Positions 9,178-17,340 of a stretch of 22,983 bases of DNA are shown one piece after another. Made by a program: the position numbers and the translations under genes. This DNA comes from Gammaproteobacteria bacterium (lineage in GTDB: Bacteria; Pseudomonadota; Gammaproteobacteria; Pseudomonadales; UBA3067), in contig NVVB01000048.1 of NCBI GenBank assembly GCA_002402085.1, forward strand, positions 10,855 through 33,837, in the 5' to 3' direction. Numbering within the stretch: position 1 is the first letter of the stretch; each line of letters starts with the position of its first letter. The notes beneath the pieces are model-generated. The model had not been told where the DNA came from and ran no database searches. It saw nothing but the letters and a program-made list of their open reading frames with translations.

Positions 9178-10191
9178 ATGATCTCCACCGCAATGGCACA
9201 ACTAAAGCTCAACTTTGACGTTGAAAAACTACAGCACGATCTAGGCTCTGCCAAACAACACTTTCAATCCGCACCGCAAATTGGCCCCTATCACGATGGC
9301 AGCTGGACCGGCATTGCGCTCAGAAACAGCCAAGGTAACTACGAGGACACACTGGCGTTCAGTGCCGGCAGCGCTCAAGATACTGAAGTATTAAGTTACT
9401 GCCCTTATTTCAAACAGATTATTGACGGATTTGATTTTGAGGTGGAGGTTGCACGGTTATTATTTCTACCGCCGGGGAAAAAAGTCGGTGAACACAAAGA
9501 CCAAGGCATCGACTGGTCCACCGGTCTCGCACGAATTCACATCCCGATCATTACTCATGAAGAAGTGTATTTCTATATTGATGGCCAACGCGCGCAATGG
9601 AAAGAAGGCGAGTTTTGGTACGGAAACTTCAGCGAAACGCACAGCATCCACAACCAAAGCGATATTACTCGGGTTCACCTAGTACTCGATTGCGCCATCA
9701 ATAATAATCTACTGGCGCTATTCCCTAAGGCATTCTTAACCGAGATTCAAAGCAAGTCTGAGATATTTATAAATCAAGATGCCATTGCCGTTTCTCTCGA
9801 CACGCTCAAAAGCTGCTGTGGGTATTTTACACTGCCTAAGCAATACCTCGGTTTTCCAGCTAAAAGTGAATTGATCATTCACAATGACCAGCTCGCGGTT
9901 AAGATATTTGGCTTGCCCGTCGCCATTGGCTTAACGCCTACGGCAGAAAACACCTTCGAATACCTCGATACAAAATTCACTTACACGCATTTCGACACCC
10001 ATTCAAAAACCATTGAGATAAACAATCAATCAAAAGATTTGCTAATGGATATAGAGATCAAGTCGACGTTATCCAGCAAAGACCGCCTTTTACAAATGTC
10101 TCAAATCGCGCTATTCAAGACCATCCTGACCATTGCCAGTCCATTTATGAAACTAAGACGGCGATTCTCAACGGTCAACACGTATTCCTAA
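9178..10191 (+). CDS. Aspartyl/asparaginyl beta-hydroxylase family dioxygenase with C-terminal extension
   Basis: Predicted Fe(II)/2-oxoglutarate-dependent oxygenase of the Asp/Asn beta-hydroxylase family; substrate unknown. The cupin domain spans about residues 70-175. Visible motifs are G-E-H-K-D with the first iron-binding His (106), R-I-H-I-P-I (119-124), W-x-x-G-E-F-W-Y-G, and H-S-I-H-N with the second iron-binding His (155). R-V-H-L-V-L-D follows, where the Arg (165) should bind 2-oxoglutarate. An ATG exists at 9172, but the ribosome site AGGGA (9167-9171) would be directly against it. The ATG at 9178 has a 6-base spacing and is chosen, giving 337 residues. The last 160 residues match nothing I recognise and end in a basic patch. 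Located between an empty stretch and a convergent methyltransferase gene, so no operon partner suggests a substrate. Confidence 0.85.
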   Translation: MISTAMAQLKLNFDVEKLQHDLGSAKQHFQSAPQIGPYHDGSWTGIALRNSQGNYEDTLAFSAGSAQDTEVLSYCPYFKQIIDGFDFEVEVARLLFLPPGKKVGEHKDQGIDWSTGLARIHIPIITHEEVYFYIDGQRAQWKEGEFWYGNFSETHSIHNQSDITRVHLVLDCAINNNLLALFPKAFLTEIQSKSEIFINQDAIAVSLDTLKSCCGYFTLPKQYLGFPAKSELIIHNDQLAVKIFGLPVAIGLTPTAENTFEYLDTKFTYTHFDTHSKTIEINNQSKDLLMDIEIKSTLSSKDRLLQMSQIALFKTILTIASPFMKLRRRFSTVNTYS

Positions 10192-10211
10192 ACCCGGTAA
10201 ATTCGCCACCC

Positions 10212-10727
10212 TCAGCGCTCCTTTACCTTCGAGGTATTATTACGGTCGCGGCTCGCGCGAATTAAGGCATCCCCTGTCACCACTGACGCTGACTTCGCCA
10301 AACGATCGTATAACAGCACATTCACAGTCGCTGCCAAGTTCATACAGCCGACCGTAGGCACATAAACAACCGCATCGGCTCGATCTATTACTTTTTGATT
10401 GATCGAGCCGTCTTCAGGCCCAAACACATACAGTGCATGCTCAGGATGCTCAAATTCAGGCAGAGCGATTGCGCCTTCCACCAACTCCACGCAAACTATT
10501 TTTTGACGGGGCGAGCGCGCCTCAAATAAATCATCCACTGCCGTTAACGGAATATTTTCATTTACGTTCTGCGTATCCGTGTAGAACTTTGCCGCCTTAT
10601 CGTAGCGCTCTCCTGTATAGAAAACACCATCCACTCGATAACACCCCGAAGCGCGCATCACTGCCCCCATATTGGTTGGGGTCTTAGGATTAATAAGGCC
10701 AATACTTACATTACATTCTTTCAACAC
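10212..10727 (-). CDS. SpoU/TrmH-family (SPOUT) RNA methyltransferase
   Basis: Predicted AdoMet-dependent RNA 2'-O-methyltransferase, probably acting on tRNA or rRNA. The trefoil-knot motifs are all present: motif 1 N-P-K-T-P-T-N-M-G-A-V-M-R-A (13-26) with the catalytic Arg25, motif 2 A-L-Y-V-F-G-P-E-D-G-S-I (98-109), and motif 3 V-P-T-V-G-C-M-N-L-A-A-T-V-N-V (123-137). At 171 residues it is a minimal catalytic domain without an N-terminal substrate-binding extension, as in TrmL-like or TrmJ-like catalytic modules; which of these it resembles more was not resolved. The start is GTG at 10727 with only a weak GAG upstream; there is no in-frame ATG before Met20, which lies within motif 1. It converges on the beta-hydroxylase gene with a 20-bp gap. 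Confidence 0.88.
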   Translation of the reverse strand: MLKECNVSIGLINPKTPTNMGAVMRASGCYRVDGVFYTGERYDKAAKFYTDTQNVNENIPLTAVDDLFEARSPRQKIVCVELVEGAIALPEFEHPEHALYVFGPEDGSINQKVIDRADAVVYVPTVGCMNLAATVNVLLYDRLAKSASVVTGDALIRASRDRNNTSKVKER

Positions 10728-10940
10728 GTCTCAACACCGATCAATAATTTACAACAAGCCCCTGAAGGCCTTCCCACTCACATTTTCACCAGCCACTCAG
10801 CGACCATTCATCAAACTACAATCTGTCCTACAAATTAGACCTTAGACGGACTTGGCATGACTAGCCAACCTTAGAAAAAACAGATAGATTGACTCATCAA
10901 TCATTCAAAAGCCGTTCGCTAAAAAGGAGTCCCGCTAGCC

Positions 10941-11555
10941 TTGAAACCCACTGACTTTCTACAAGCGCAATGGTCCCTCATGGTGCCGGGCAGCGAATCT
11001 AACAAGGAATTACAGAACAAGCAATTCGACCAGCTGATCCAAGCCTATTCAGAGCCCCACCGGCATTACCATACCCTTCAACACCTGCAGCAACTCTTCG
11101 ATGAACTCGCGTCACTGGGAGTCCAAGATGAGGCAATTTTATGGAGCGTCTGGTATCACGACATTGTCTACCAACCGAAAAAATCTAACAATGAATCTAA
11201 AAGCGCTGACATCGCTGCACAATGCTTACAAGCACTTGCCGTAGCGCCAAGCATCATTGAGCGTGTGCACCACTGTATCTTGGCCACCAAACACCACCAC
11301 ACCAGTGATCCCTTATGCCAGATTTTCCTTGATGCTGACATGGCGATTCTCGGAACCTGTGCAGCAGATTACCAACGGTATACAGAACAAGTGGCCCTAG
11401 AATTCCAATCGATCCCCACTTTTCTATATAAACGAGGCCGCAAAAAATTCCTCAATGCCTTGTTAAAACAACAGGCCATATTTATTACCCCTCAATTCCA
11501 CGATCGCTACGAATCTCAAGCCCGCACTAACATTCAGTGGGAACTTGCTCAATAA
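10941..11555 (+). CDS. HD-domain phosphohydrolase-like protein
   Basis: Predicted metal-dependent phosphohydrolase of the HD superfamily; substrate unknown. Visible residues are R-H-Y-H-T-L-Q-H-L (41-49), W-Y-H-D-I-V-Y with the defining His73-Asp74, N-N-E-x-x-S-A-D (83-90), A-T-K-H-H-H (115-120) and F-L-D-A-D-M-A-I-L-G (129-138). This pattern is that of the widespread, uncharacterised ~200-residue proteins often annotated 'N-methyl-D-aspartate receptor NMDAR2C subunit' or 'predicted metal-dependent HD phosphohydrolase'. The start is a TTG at 10941 with an AAGGAG ribosome site 11 bases upstream. Starting at the next Met (14) would remove the N-terminal A-Q-W segment common in the family. Single gene with its own leader; no operon partner. 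Confidence 0.85.
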   Translation: MKPTDFLQAQWSLMVPGSESNKELQNKQFDQLIQAYSEPHRHYHTLQHLQQLFDELASLGVQDEAILWSVWYHDIVYQPKKSNNESKSADIAAQCLQALAVAPSIIERVHHCILATKHHHTSDPLCQIFLDADMAILGTCAADYQRYTEQVALEFQSIPTFLYKRGRKKFLNALLKQQAIFITPQFHDRYESQARTNIQWELAQ

Positions 11556-11929
11556 GCTTACGTTGTGCCCTACATTACTCCTCTAGCGAAATCAGCAAGC
11601 ATGCTTTCGCCGCCAACAGACGTATTCCCTTCAGTACACACCGTCAACAAGGGACAACCTTTATTCGCCACCAACAACTCACTAAGATAAAAACGCCTGC
11701 GTTAGAATACACCTTAAGCCCTATATTTTTCATAGAGATACCCATTCGCCCCGCAGAATTCTAAGCACAAGACGTTCCTTGATTTGATTGACTAATGCGT
11801 TTCTGGCCAAGCTGATTCTATTGCACAAACAGTTAGGCTTGTTATTATTTATACCGACTTGCATCCCCATTAAGATTTAACGAAAAGTAACACTGAACTC
11901 AAATCCTAAAAATAAATCAGGGTACTTCA
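11556..11929. promoter_or_regulatory. Intergenic leader with a promoter candidate for the secreted protein gene
   Basis: This 374-bp gap holds no credible gene; a short frame at 11537-11764 lacks any recognisable feature. A sigma70-like candidate is TTGCAC (11821-11826), a 16-base spacer and TATTAT (11843-11848), about 80 bases before the ATG at 11930. No terminator with a T-run was found after the HD gene. Confidence 0.4.
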
Positions 11930-13480
11930 ATGAAATCTTGGCTGATCAAATTAGCGGTCTGTTGCTTTATTCTCCCCGGTTCTATCGCCACTGCATTCGC
12001 GACGTCGACATCAGCGACTCAATCCAAGAACACCGTGTCCGAACCGGAATATCAAGCATTCCTAAAGTACTCAAAATTATCCCCTGGCAATTTGTCCAAG
12101 GACAGAGCGACCTTTAGCCGACTCTCCGACCTGCAAGTCAAAGAATTAGTCGAAAGTTTTAACGTCTCTCATTTCGGTTTTTTACATCCCATAAAAATAC
12201 CAGGACGCGAAATCCCCGCAGTATTGCATCGTAAAATTCAACAGCTTTCTGTAATGGCCGTATGGGACGGAAAAATGAAACCCATTCCGTTTCAATTCGA
12301 TGAATACGACAGTAAATCCAGATACATTTATATTCCCGAGATAAACACCAACGCCATCGACGGTGTTTATGGTGAAGTGGACCCCAACGACGAACTTATT
12401 TTTATGCTCCGAGATGCCAGTGAACAACGCTACGATCAAGGTGTCACTGCCCCACAAAACGGCAACCTTCTTAAAGAATTCACATTCACTGATCGCCAGG
12501 GCAGAAACCGCTACGCCTACTTAATCGAACACAACTCACAACGCAGTGACGTGGATTACATTCGCTACACCCAGACCGAAGACAACGCTAATATCGACAC
12601 TACGTTTTTCAACCTCGACTTCAATCCTGAAAACTTTCTCGAATTTAGAGACCTAAGCAACAACTACGGGTCCGACGCCCATCATAAGATATTGGACGAA
12701 ATTTATTTTGAAGCCTCGGCGAATATATTTTCGAAATATTTCAAAGTAGGTTTTAATAGTGTCGACAATGTACGCATTAAAATACTCGGCGTCCGAGACG
12801 GCCCCGTACGCGCCACGGTGTATTCAAAAATTTACTTAGTCGTGGCGGGAATCTCTCTCTTCGGCATGAATTCGGAAGTAAGCTTCTACGAACAAGGATT
12901 AATATTCCCTAATCGCACCGAAGTAGGCAAAGGCACCGTACTGGCCAACTTAATTAAAAACCCTCAAATATTATTCTATTGCGACCTCAATGTAGAAGGC
13001 GGGAATCTCACCACCCAAGCCTTTGTCGATCAACACCAAGAACAAGTCATCGTACACATTGACGGTGAAATGGATAGCAAAGAAAAGCAAACCATGGAAG
13101 TAGAACTGCCCGGAAACTGGGTGTGGGTACAACACGGAGAGGGCTGGGAAGTCATGTCCACCTTTAAGCTGTCAGACACCGCCTTTGACGGAATGACATC
13201 CAGCATATTCTACGTCGATGATAAAGACATTGTCTCCCAGCATGAACGAATCCCTGGCGCACTGCCCCACATAGGCCTTCAACTCAAAGGCCTTCCGACC
13301 GATATGTCGGGTCTAGAAAAACTCGATATGGAATACGCATTTTGGTTCGCCGATACCGTCGGAGAGAAAGGACCGCTGGAATTTTATAAAGATGAACAGT
13401 CCCCCCCCACGCTACAGGTCAGCGACATTGATTCCAGTCATTCGAATACACAAACGGAATCGCTAGCATCCACTGACTAA
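11930..13480 (+). CDS. Secreted/periplasmic protein of unknown function
   Basis: I do not recognise this 516-residue protein. Residues 1-24 form a signal peptide (Lys near the start, hydrophobic core, cleavage after A-F-A). The mature part is rich in beta-strand-like and acidic segments, with no further membrane span apart from a moderately hydrophobic strand pair near 310-325 (I-Y-L-V-V-A-G-I-S-L-F-G-M). Two segments stand out: P-I-P-F-Q-F-D-E-Y-D (118-127) and D-P-N-D-E-L-I-F-M-L-R-D-A (151-163). They resemble a motif pair I associate, from memory only, with uncharacterised secreted proteobacterial proteins. The tail (from about 490) is Ser/Thr-rich and probably disordered. An AGGG ribosome site precedes the ATG. 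It converges on the chemotaxis receptor gene and has no obvious partner. Possible roles such as carbohydrate binding would be guesses. Confidence 0.75.
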   Translation: MKSWLIKLAVCCFILPGSIATAFATSTSATQSKNTVSEPEYQAFLKYSKLSPGNLSKDRATFSRLSDLQVKELVESFNVSHFGFLHPIKIPGREIPAVLHRKIQQLSVMAVWDGKMKPIPFQFDEYDSKSRYIYIPEINTNAIDGVYGEVDPNDELIFMLRDASEQRYDQGVTAPQNGNLLKEFTFTDRQGRNRYAYLIEHNSQRSDVDYIRYTQTEDNANIDTTFFNLDFNPENFLEFRDLSNNYGSDAHHKILDEIYFEASANIFSKYFKVGFNSVDNVRIKILGVRDGPVRATVYSKIYLVVAGISLFGMNSEVSFYEQGLIFPNRTEVGKGTVLANLIKNPQILFYCDLNVEGGNLTTQAFVDQHQEQVIVHIDGEMDSKEKQTMEVELPGNWVWVQHGEGWEVMSTFKLSDTAFDGMTSSIFYVDDKDIVSQHERIPGALPHIGLQLKGLPTDMSGLEKLDMEYAFWFADTVGEKGPLEFYKDEQSPPTLQVSDIDSSHSNTQTESLASTD

Positions 13481-13490
13481 AGCACTCAGG

Positions 13491-13510
13491 CATAAAAGGG
13501 ATCGCCCCTT
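13491..13510 (-). terminator. Weak hairpin between convergent genes, possible terminator
   Basis: AAGGG (13496-13500) and CCCTT (13506-13510) form a 5-bp stem with a 5-base loop in the 49-bp gap between the secreted-protein gene and the chemoreceptor gene. On the minus strand it is followed by only a short TTAT, so termination of the chemoreceptor transcript here is tentative. Confidence 0.3.
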
Positions 13511-13529
13511 GAACAAGCCAGGCTCTACA

Positions 13530-15221
13530 TTACACCTTGAATTTAAGCACAATGGCGCTCAACGCTTGCGCCACATCGTTTAACGACTCGCTTGCCACGC
13601 TGGTATCTTTAAGCAATTGAGTATTTTCACTGGAGGCCTCGTTAATCACCGCCACATTATGGCTTAAATTCTTCACCACACCGGTTTGTTCCTCCGCCGC
13701 TTTAGCGATATGAACACTCATGTCATTGACTAACTGCATGCTCCCAACAATTTTCTCGACCATGGCAATCGATTCATCCGCCAAGGACACGCCTCTGCCC
13801 CCCAAGGCAGAGCTCTCCGCCATTGACGAGACGGCATTCTCAGTGCCCACACGGAACTGAGCAATCATACCCTCTATCTCCGAGGTAGACTTCTGAGTGC
13901 GCTGCGCCAAAGTCCGCACCTCATCAGCAACCACGGCAAAGCCACGCCCTTGCTCGCCGGCTCGAGCCGCCTCAATAGCAGCGTTCAGCGCTAATAAATT
14001 AGTTTGCTCGGCAACGCCTTTAATTACATCGAGCACACGCGCCACCTGTTCACTATTGTCAGCCATTTCAGTCACGGCAAGACTGCTGACACGAATACTC
14101 TCGACTAGCATCCGAATCGCATCACCGGTCTCTTTGATCAGTGACAAGTTGGCGGCCAATTGTTGTGTCGTATTTTGTATTTCTAACTGGGTATTGGAAG
14201 TATTAGTACCGACTTTTTGCGCATTTTCACTGACTTGATCCATTGCCGACGAAATTTGTTTAAAGGAATGCGCTTGTGCTTCTATATTACAATTCGCCTC
14301 ACGACTTCCTTCTGCAACTTGCGTGCTCGCCGCGACAAGCACCTCTGTCGAACGTTGAATTCGATTAATATCCTCACTCAAGTATTGTTGAGTATCTAAG
14401 ATGCTCCCTCTCAGGCGAGAGAACTCCCCAAAGGTATTCCCCTCAGATCGCTCGACTAAGTTACCCTGCCCAAGCAGAACAATTTGCTCACTAAGGCTAT
14501 TCATCGCAGTTTTGATTGTTTTTATAAACGCCATCAACACAATCGTAATCAATAAAAAGATGACCCCAGAAACCACCGCGATCCGAATAATAAGCGACCG
14601 CTCGTGCTCAACAATTCGATCCAACGCCCCCCCCGTATATTGCTCAATTTCAGCAAGCGCATCGGTTATCTCCCGCTCTAATTGAAGTGATTTAATTTGA
14701 ATACCTTCCGATAGATCGTGGGCCAAATGCAGCTTGCCATCTTCAAGCAGCTTAAATACCTCCTTAGCGCTCTCCGACCAAAGGTCATGATTGACTTCGA
14801 CTTGTTCGATTTGTTCGAGCAAGTGTTCAAACTCGTTTAGCTTGGACCCCTCGCCAGCCTCATCAATAAATTCATACAGCATTAACTCTGCCGTTTCGAT
14901 TTGCTCATCAACTTTATGATCGTACAACTCGAATTGCTCCAAACTACGTTGAAACAACGGTAAGGCATCGTCTTCGCTGCCCATTTCCGCAGCATAACGA
15001 AACGCCATCTCATATTTTATTTCTTGCTGAAGCTGGTACTCAGTAATTTTAGTCAGCACTTTAGTCAGCGGAATATCCTGACTCGAAACGGATTCAACCT
15101 CGACACCGATGCGATTGACATTAAAGATAGCGATCCCAGCCATCAAAATCTGAGCGAGCAGCATCATCACAGCGATGCCAAAGATACGCTGAACTAATGT
15201 AAAATCAGATTTCTTCGCCAA
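13530..15221 (-). CDS. Methyl-accepting chemotaxis protein
   Basis: Transmembrane chemoreceptor feeding the CheA/CheW kinase complex at the inner membrane; ligand unknown. The 563 residues comprise TM1 (about 12-33), an all-helical periplasmic sensor of about 175 residues (four-helix-bundle or HBM-like by length and composition), TM2 (about 210-232) and a HAMP-like linker (233-285). The coiled-coil signalling domain carries the conserved hairpin tip [20 protein letters not shown] (405-424) and the following [11 protein letters not shown]. No C-terminal CheR/CheB tether pentapeptide is present. The start is TTG at 15221: the first in-frame ATG (Met19) falls inside TM1, so the TTG start is required for a full membrane anchor. 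The nitroreductase gene lies upstream on the same strand but is separated by a terminator. Confidence 0.95.
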   Translation of the reverse strand: MAKKSDFTLVQRIFGIAVMMLLAQILMAGIAIFNVNRIGVEVESVSSQDIPLTKVLTKITEYQLQQEIKYEMAFRYAAEMGSEDDALPLFQRSLEQFELYDHKVDEQIETAELMLYEFIDEAGEGSKLNEFEHLLEQIEQVEVNHDLWSESAKEVFKLLEDGKLHLAHDLSEGIQIKSLQLEREITDALAEIEQYTGGALDRIVEHERSLIIRIAVVSGVIFLLITIVLMAFIKTIKTAMNSLSEQIVLLGQGNLVERSEGNTFGEFSRLRGSILDTQQYLSEDINRIQRSTEVLVAASTQVAEGSREANCNIEAQAHSFKQISSAMDQVSENAQKVGTNTSNTQLEIQNTTQQLAANLSLIKETGDAIRMLVESIRVSSLAVTEMADNSEQVARVLDVIKGVAEQTNLLALNAAIEAARAGEQGRGFAVVADEVRTLAQRTQKSTSEIEGMIAQFRVGTENAVSSMAESSALGGRGVSLADESIAMVEKIVGSMQLVNDMSVHIAKAAEEQTGVVKNLSHNVAVINEASSENTQLLKDTSVASESLNDVAQALSAIVLKFKV

Positions 15222-15355
15222 AACCTGTTATCACCCCTACCACCTGCATTACTTAACACGTCAAAAAATCTTTTGACCGCTATCAGTAACAATAGCCTAA
15301 CCGTTGAATAAATAAGGGGCCTATTAAATTAGCAGTCATAATCCAAAATAAACGG

Positions 15356-15407
15356 TATAAAAAACACCCGCTAATAACCGTCAAGCATAAGCACACCGGC
15401 TATTAGC
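15356..15407 (-). terminator. Intrinsic terminator downstream of the nitroreductase gene
   Basis: On the minus strand, GCTAATAGCCG (15407-15397) pairs with CGGTTATTAGC (15380-15370), 10 of 11 positions plus a G-U pair, with a 16-base loop. It is followed by GGGTGTTTTTT. It lies about 50 bases after the nitroreductase stop and ahead of the chemoreceptor gene, separating the two transcripts. Confidence 0.75.
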
Positions 15408-15459
15408 TCAGCACCTCAAGCGTAGCATTAGCAAGAACACCGCTAAGCGACCGACTAAA

Positions 15460-16200
15460 TCAATCCAGCCAATGAACCCTCACTGGCTTACGGGCCATCA
15501 AGACCTTCGGAGTCTCATGCCTTCCCTGATCCTCGACGCCAATTAATACACTCAGAAATATTTCCAAATCTCGCTCCAGCTCTAAATGGGCAATCACTTC
15601 TTTTTCCAAATTACAATAGACACCTTGGATACACGTGGCTAAGCCTTTCGAATATGCGGACAACGTCATCGCATACGTAATATTAGCGAGGCCGGCAGAC
15701 TTTAAATTACGGTTCACCCTGCGCATACTTAGGCTGCGAAAAAAAAGTGTAAAAAAAGGAGACACTCCACTGAAAGGTACCTTTAACACCCCCCACCACT
15801 CGCTATACAATGGCTGCCTTCTTTTACACACCAATAATAATCGCGGAGACCCAGAGACCTTTAAGTAACGCTCATAGAATTCATGAGTAGAAGAATTCAG
15901 GTTACCCGCCTGCTTGTGCGCACTGTCTTTGCTGCGCCGAACCACATTCCGTAATAACGGGAAGATATACTCCCAGCCCCAGTCTTCAAACTTATCGATC
16001 ACTCGCTCAGTCTGTTGATGGCTTAATACCACCACCTCCCACTCCTGAGAGTTGCCGGGGGAGGGAGAACAAGCGGCCTCTTCAATTATTTCCTTGAGCA
16101 GATCATCGTCAACGCGTTCATTCGTGAAGTGACGAACTGACCGCCGTCCATTTAATACCGCGGTAAAGTCAGTCGCTCGAAGCGCTTTTGTCGTATCCAT
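15460..16200 (-). CDS. Nitroreductase-family FMN oxidoreductase
   Basis: Predicted FMN-dependent NAD(P)H oxidoreductase of the nitroreductase fold; substrate unknown. The FMN-phosphate motif R-R-S-V-R is at 19-23 and the second motif S-P-S-P-G-N-S-Q-E-W at 45-54. A hydrophobic helix G-L-A-N-I-T-Y-A-M-T-L-S-A-Y-S-K-G-L-A-T is followed by C-I-Q-G, and the C-terminal V-L-I-G-V-E. At 246 residues it is longer than the minimal family (about 200) because of an inserted basic/aromatic segment (about 90-165, including R-S-L-S-M-R-R-V-N-R-N) that may form a lid. The ATG has a GGAG ribosome site 6 bases upstream. A perfect 13-bp palindrome lies 76 bp upstream. The gene is divergent from the sigma-factor operon. 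Confidence 0.85.
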   Translation of the reverse strand: MDTTKALRATDFTAVLNGRRSVRHFTNERVDDDLLKEIIEEAACSPSPGNSQEWEVVVLSHQQTERVIDKFEDWGWEYIFPLLRNVVRRSKDSAHKQAGNLNSSTHEFYERYLKVSGSPRLLLVCKRRQPLYSEWWGVLKVPFSGVSPFFTLFFRSLSMRRVNRNLKSAGLANITYAMTLSAYSKGLATCIQGVYCNLEKEVIAHLELERDLEIFLSVLIGVEDQGRHETPKVLMARKPVRVHWLD

Positions 16201-16772
16201 ACGAATCTCCGAAGATTTATAAAACCAGGGTTAAAAAATCACCATCAATAAAACCACCGTTAAAAATCCACAATTTACACAATGTGTATCTTAAAAATTT
16301 ACGCTATAGAGGCGCCTTATATTTTCTTCAACGTACTCAATAGGGTTCGCAGAAGATCATAAACCAACAATGACTCGCCGGTCGCGTTACTTTCGTTTTC
16401 AGACACCAAGGGTAACAAGCGTCATACTATCCTGTAAGGTCATACTGGCTTCCTTAATGTACAATTTATTTAATAAATAACGAACAAAAACCAAACATGA
16501 TTTTTGCGCCACTTTGGCGGTATATTCGAGGACCAACTCACTTCAACCCTTATTGTTTATGTTCGATCAAAATGAGCAGACTCACAGCCTCCTTACTTAT
16601 TCCATTAATGGTATTTTTTCCTACTGACACAAAAAATAAAATCATTTAATATCCTGCACTTACCTATAACCCTGCAAAAAAAGCACTTTTTCTCCCTATT
16701 CCAGCGATTGATCTCTGGATTAATTGATGGCTCACTGCAACCTTTTTCGCTTACAGCGCGTGTAGGGATCGT
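16201..16772. other. Long divergent non-coding region upstream of the ECF sigma operon
   Basis: No credible gene was found in these 572 bp. Structures seen: GTCATACT at 16421-16428 and again at 16439-16446 (18-bp spacing); the perfect palindrome ATTTATT-T-AATAAAT (16464-16478); a CGCCA/TGGCG hairpin followed by TATATT near 16507-16526; and AAAAAG-CA-CTTTTT (16678-16691). A possible ECF-type promoter is GCAACC (16737-16742), 16 bases, then CGTG (16759-16762), but it would leave a leader of only a few bases before the ATG at 16773. A 25-codon frame at 16572-16649 has no ribosome site. Confidence 0.45.
16276..16288. promoter_or_regulatory. Palindromic operator candidate upstream of the nitroreductase gene
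   Basis: TACACA-A-TGTGTA is a perfect 6-1-6 palindrome located 76 bp upstream of the nitroreductase ATG and in the shared divergent region. It has the form of a dimeric repressor site. No regulator gene lies nearby, so the binding protein is unknown. Confidence 0.4.
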
Positions 16773-17324
16773 ATGAATAAAATAGTTTCTCTATTCCGAA
16801 GTAAGTGTTCTAGCGGTCAGTTTGAGCAATTAATGTCGTCTCACATCGATGGGCTATTTCGCCAGGCCTATCACTACACAGGTAGCCACGCAGATGCCGA
16901 AGACTTATTACAGGATCTGCTCGCCTCGCTCTACCCACGCATCAACGAGCTCAAAAGTATTGAAAAATTACAACCGTGGCTGTTACGTTGCTTATACAAT
17001 CGTTTTGTAGATAATTACCGTAAAAAACAAAGACTTCCAGAAACTGAAAACATTGATGATCCCGCTATATTCAACGACATTCCCGCACGCACGCCGGCAG
17101 AAACGGTACGTGTTCAAGTAGAGATAAATCGCGCACTGCACACCCTTACTCCCTCTCAACGTGCAGTAGTTTGTCTCCATGATATCGAGGGCTATAGTCT
17201 GCCGGAGCTAGTTGACACGCTAGAACAACCGCTAGGCACACTCAAATCCCACCTCCATAGAGCTAGGAGCCAACTAAAAAAGCAATTGGAACTGCAACCT
17301 TTTACCGAATTAGAACGTTTATAG
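16773..17324 (+). CDS. ECF-type RNA polymerase sigma factor
   Basis: Alternative sigma factor of the sigma70 group IV (extracytoplasmic function) class, 183 residues, the usual size. Region 2 (about 15-88) includes D-A-E-D-L-L-Q-D-L-L (41-50) and P-W-L-L-R-C-L-Y-N-R-F-V-D-N-Y-R-K-K (68-85), the core-binding and -10-reading part. Region 4 (about 115-172) includes L-T-P-S-Q-R-A-V-V-C-L-H-D-I-E-G-Y-S (125-142) and the recognition helix G-T-L-K-S-H-L-H-R-A-R (155-165). An AGGGA ribosome site lies 4 bases before the ATG. Sixteen bases after its stop comes a membrane protein with a zinc anti-sigma motif, the classic partner arrangement. The target regulon is unknown; the third gene of the operon is the first suspect. 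Confidence 0.93.
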   Translation: MNKIVSLFRSKCSSGQFEQLMSSHIDGLFRQAYHYTGSHADAEDLLQDLLASLYPRINELKSIEKLQPWLLRCLYNRFVDNYRKKQRLPETENIDDPAIFNDIPARTPAETVRVQVEINRALHTLTPSQRAVVCLHDIEGYSLPELVDTLEQPLGTLKSHLHRARSQLKKQLELQPFTELERL

Positions 17325-17340
17325 GTTAGGAGCATCCATT

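Noticed and set aside
11537..11764. 75-codon + frame after the HD gene
   Set aside because: No domain or ribosome site, and atypical composition; it starts inside the end of the HD gene.
16572..16649. 25-codon frame resembling a short signal peptide (M-S-R-L-T-A-S-L-L-I-P-L)
   Set aside because: No ribosome site, no conservation information and in an AT-rich leader; likely chance.
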